Below, piece after piece: positions 5,254-5,734 of a stretch of 5,734 bases of DNA. Below the pieces are notes generated by a model that did no database searches, was not told the DNA's origin, and saw nothing but the letters and a program-made list of their open reading frames with translations. Made by a program: the position numbers and the translations under genes. The DNA is from Hyphomicrobiales bacterium (GTDB lineage Bacteria > Pseudomonadota > Alphaproteobacteria > Rhizobiales > Aestuariivirgaceae). Within the stretch, counting starts at the first letter, position 1. The number at the start of each line of letters is the position of its first letter. Location of the stretch: positions 1-5,734 of the forward strand of contig JALVFB010000016.1 in assembly GCA_027030295.1 (NCBI GenBank), written 5' to 3'.

Positions 5254-5734
5254 TCACTCTCCCAGCGCCCGCATGCCGATGATGTTGTAGCCCGCATCCA
5301 CGTGCATCACCTCGCCGGTGACGCCGCTGGAAAGCCCGGAGAGCAGGAACAGCGCCGCCGCGCCCACCTCCTCGATGGTCACGTTCTTGCGCAGGGGGGC
5401 GTTCTTCTCGTTCCAGTCCAGCATCATGCGAAAGCCCGAGATGCCGGCCGCCGCCAGGGTGCGGATCGGCCCGGCGGAAATGGCGTTCACCCGGATGCCG
5501 GACGGGCCCAGATCGGCGGCGAGATAGCGCACGGAAGCCTCCAGCGCCGCCTTGGCCACCCCCATGACGTTGTAATGCGGCACCCACTTTTCCGCGCCGT
5601 AATAGGAAAGGGTGAGCAGCGATCCCCCGTCGCTCATCAGCGCCTCGGCGCGCCTGGCCACGGCGGTGAAGCTGTAGACGGAAATGTCCATGGTCTGCGC
5701 GAAGTTGGCCCGCGTGGTGTCCACATAGCGGCCC
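5254..5734 (-). CDS. fabI: Enoyl-[acyl-carrier-protein] reductase (NADH), C-terminal part
   Basis: FabI performs the last reduction of each fatty acid elongation cycle, converting trans-2-enoyl-ACP to acyl-ACP in the cytoplasm, and is the target of triclosan and isoniazid-type inhibitors in various bacteria. About 159 C-terminal residues are present. The frame is open to the right edge (reading [11 protein letters not shown]), so roughly the first 100 residues, including the nucleotide-binding start, are outside. Family signatures are clear: [19 protein letters not shown] contains the two Tyr and the Lys of the Tyr-x6-Tyr-x6-Lys active site; [30 protein letters not shown] and [12 protein letters not shown] follow. 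The second active-site Tyr and Lys are both intact. The TGA is at 5256-5254. The stop lies 52 bases before the tRNA-Leu gene on the same strand; the tRNA has its own promoter-like sequence in this gap, and no obvious fabI terminator is seen. Confidence 0.96.
   Translation of the reverse strand, partial: GRYVDTTRANFAQTMDISVYSFTAVARRAEALMSDGGSLLTLSYYGAEKWVPHYNVMGVAKAALEASVRYLAADLGPSGIRVNAISAGPIRTLAAAGISGFRMMLDWNEKNAPLRKNVTIEEVGAAALFLLSGLSSGVTGEVMHVDAGYNIIGMRALGE

Overview
This is a GC-rich chromosomal window with the look of an alphaproteobacterium. The evidence is the strong G/C third-position bias, a short single-domain RNase D, a DUF2336 protein (a family found mostly in Alphaproteobacteria), a stand-alone HTH-S24 repressor of the alphaproteobacterial type, and an NDUFA9-like SDR protein. 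No insertion sequence, phage gene, CRISPR array or other sign of horizontal transfer is visible. All genes look intact apart from the two cut by the window edges.

Layout from left to right: the 3' end of rsmE (+, 16S rRNA m3U1498 methyltransferase) converges on a LexA/CI-like S24 repressor gene (-). The repressor is preceded by a 142-bp non-coding region carrying nested dyads that coincide with a candidate promoter. Next come, on the minus strand in the order of transcription, hemD (uroporphyrinogen-III synthase, 2985 to 2245) and an NDUFA9-like NAD(P)-binding protein (2178 to 1180). hemD is divergent from a + strand DUF2336 gene (3158-4435), with a 172-bp non-coding region between them. The DUF2336 gene converges on rnd (-, RNase D family exonuclease), and the two genes overlap at a palindromic TCATGA that supplies both stop codons. 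Upstream of rnd on the same strand is tRNA-Leu(CAG) with an encoded CCA and its own promoter-like sequence. A GC-rich hairpin plus T6 lies between the tRNA and rnd, very close to the rnd ribosome binding site. The window ends inside fabI (-, enoyl-ACP reductase).

The genes are mostly core housekeeping: rRNA modification, haem synthesis, tRNA and tRNA maturation, and fatty acid synthesis. I see no novel defence or mobile system. The points most worth a second look are regulatory: the terminator-like hairpin and U-tract in the rnd leader directly downstream of a tRNA gene, and the inverted repeat that sits in the spacer of the putative promoter of the S24 repressor.
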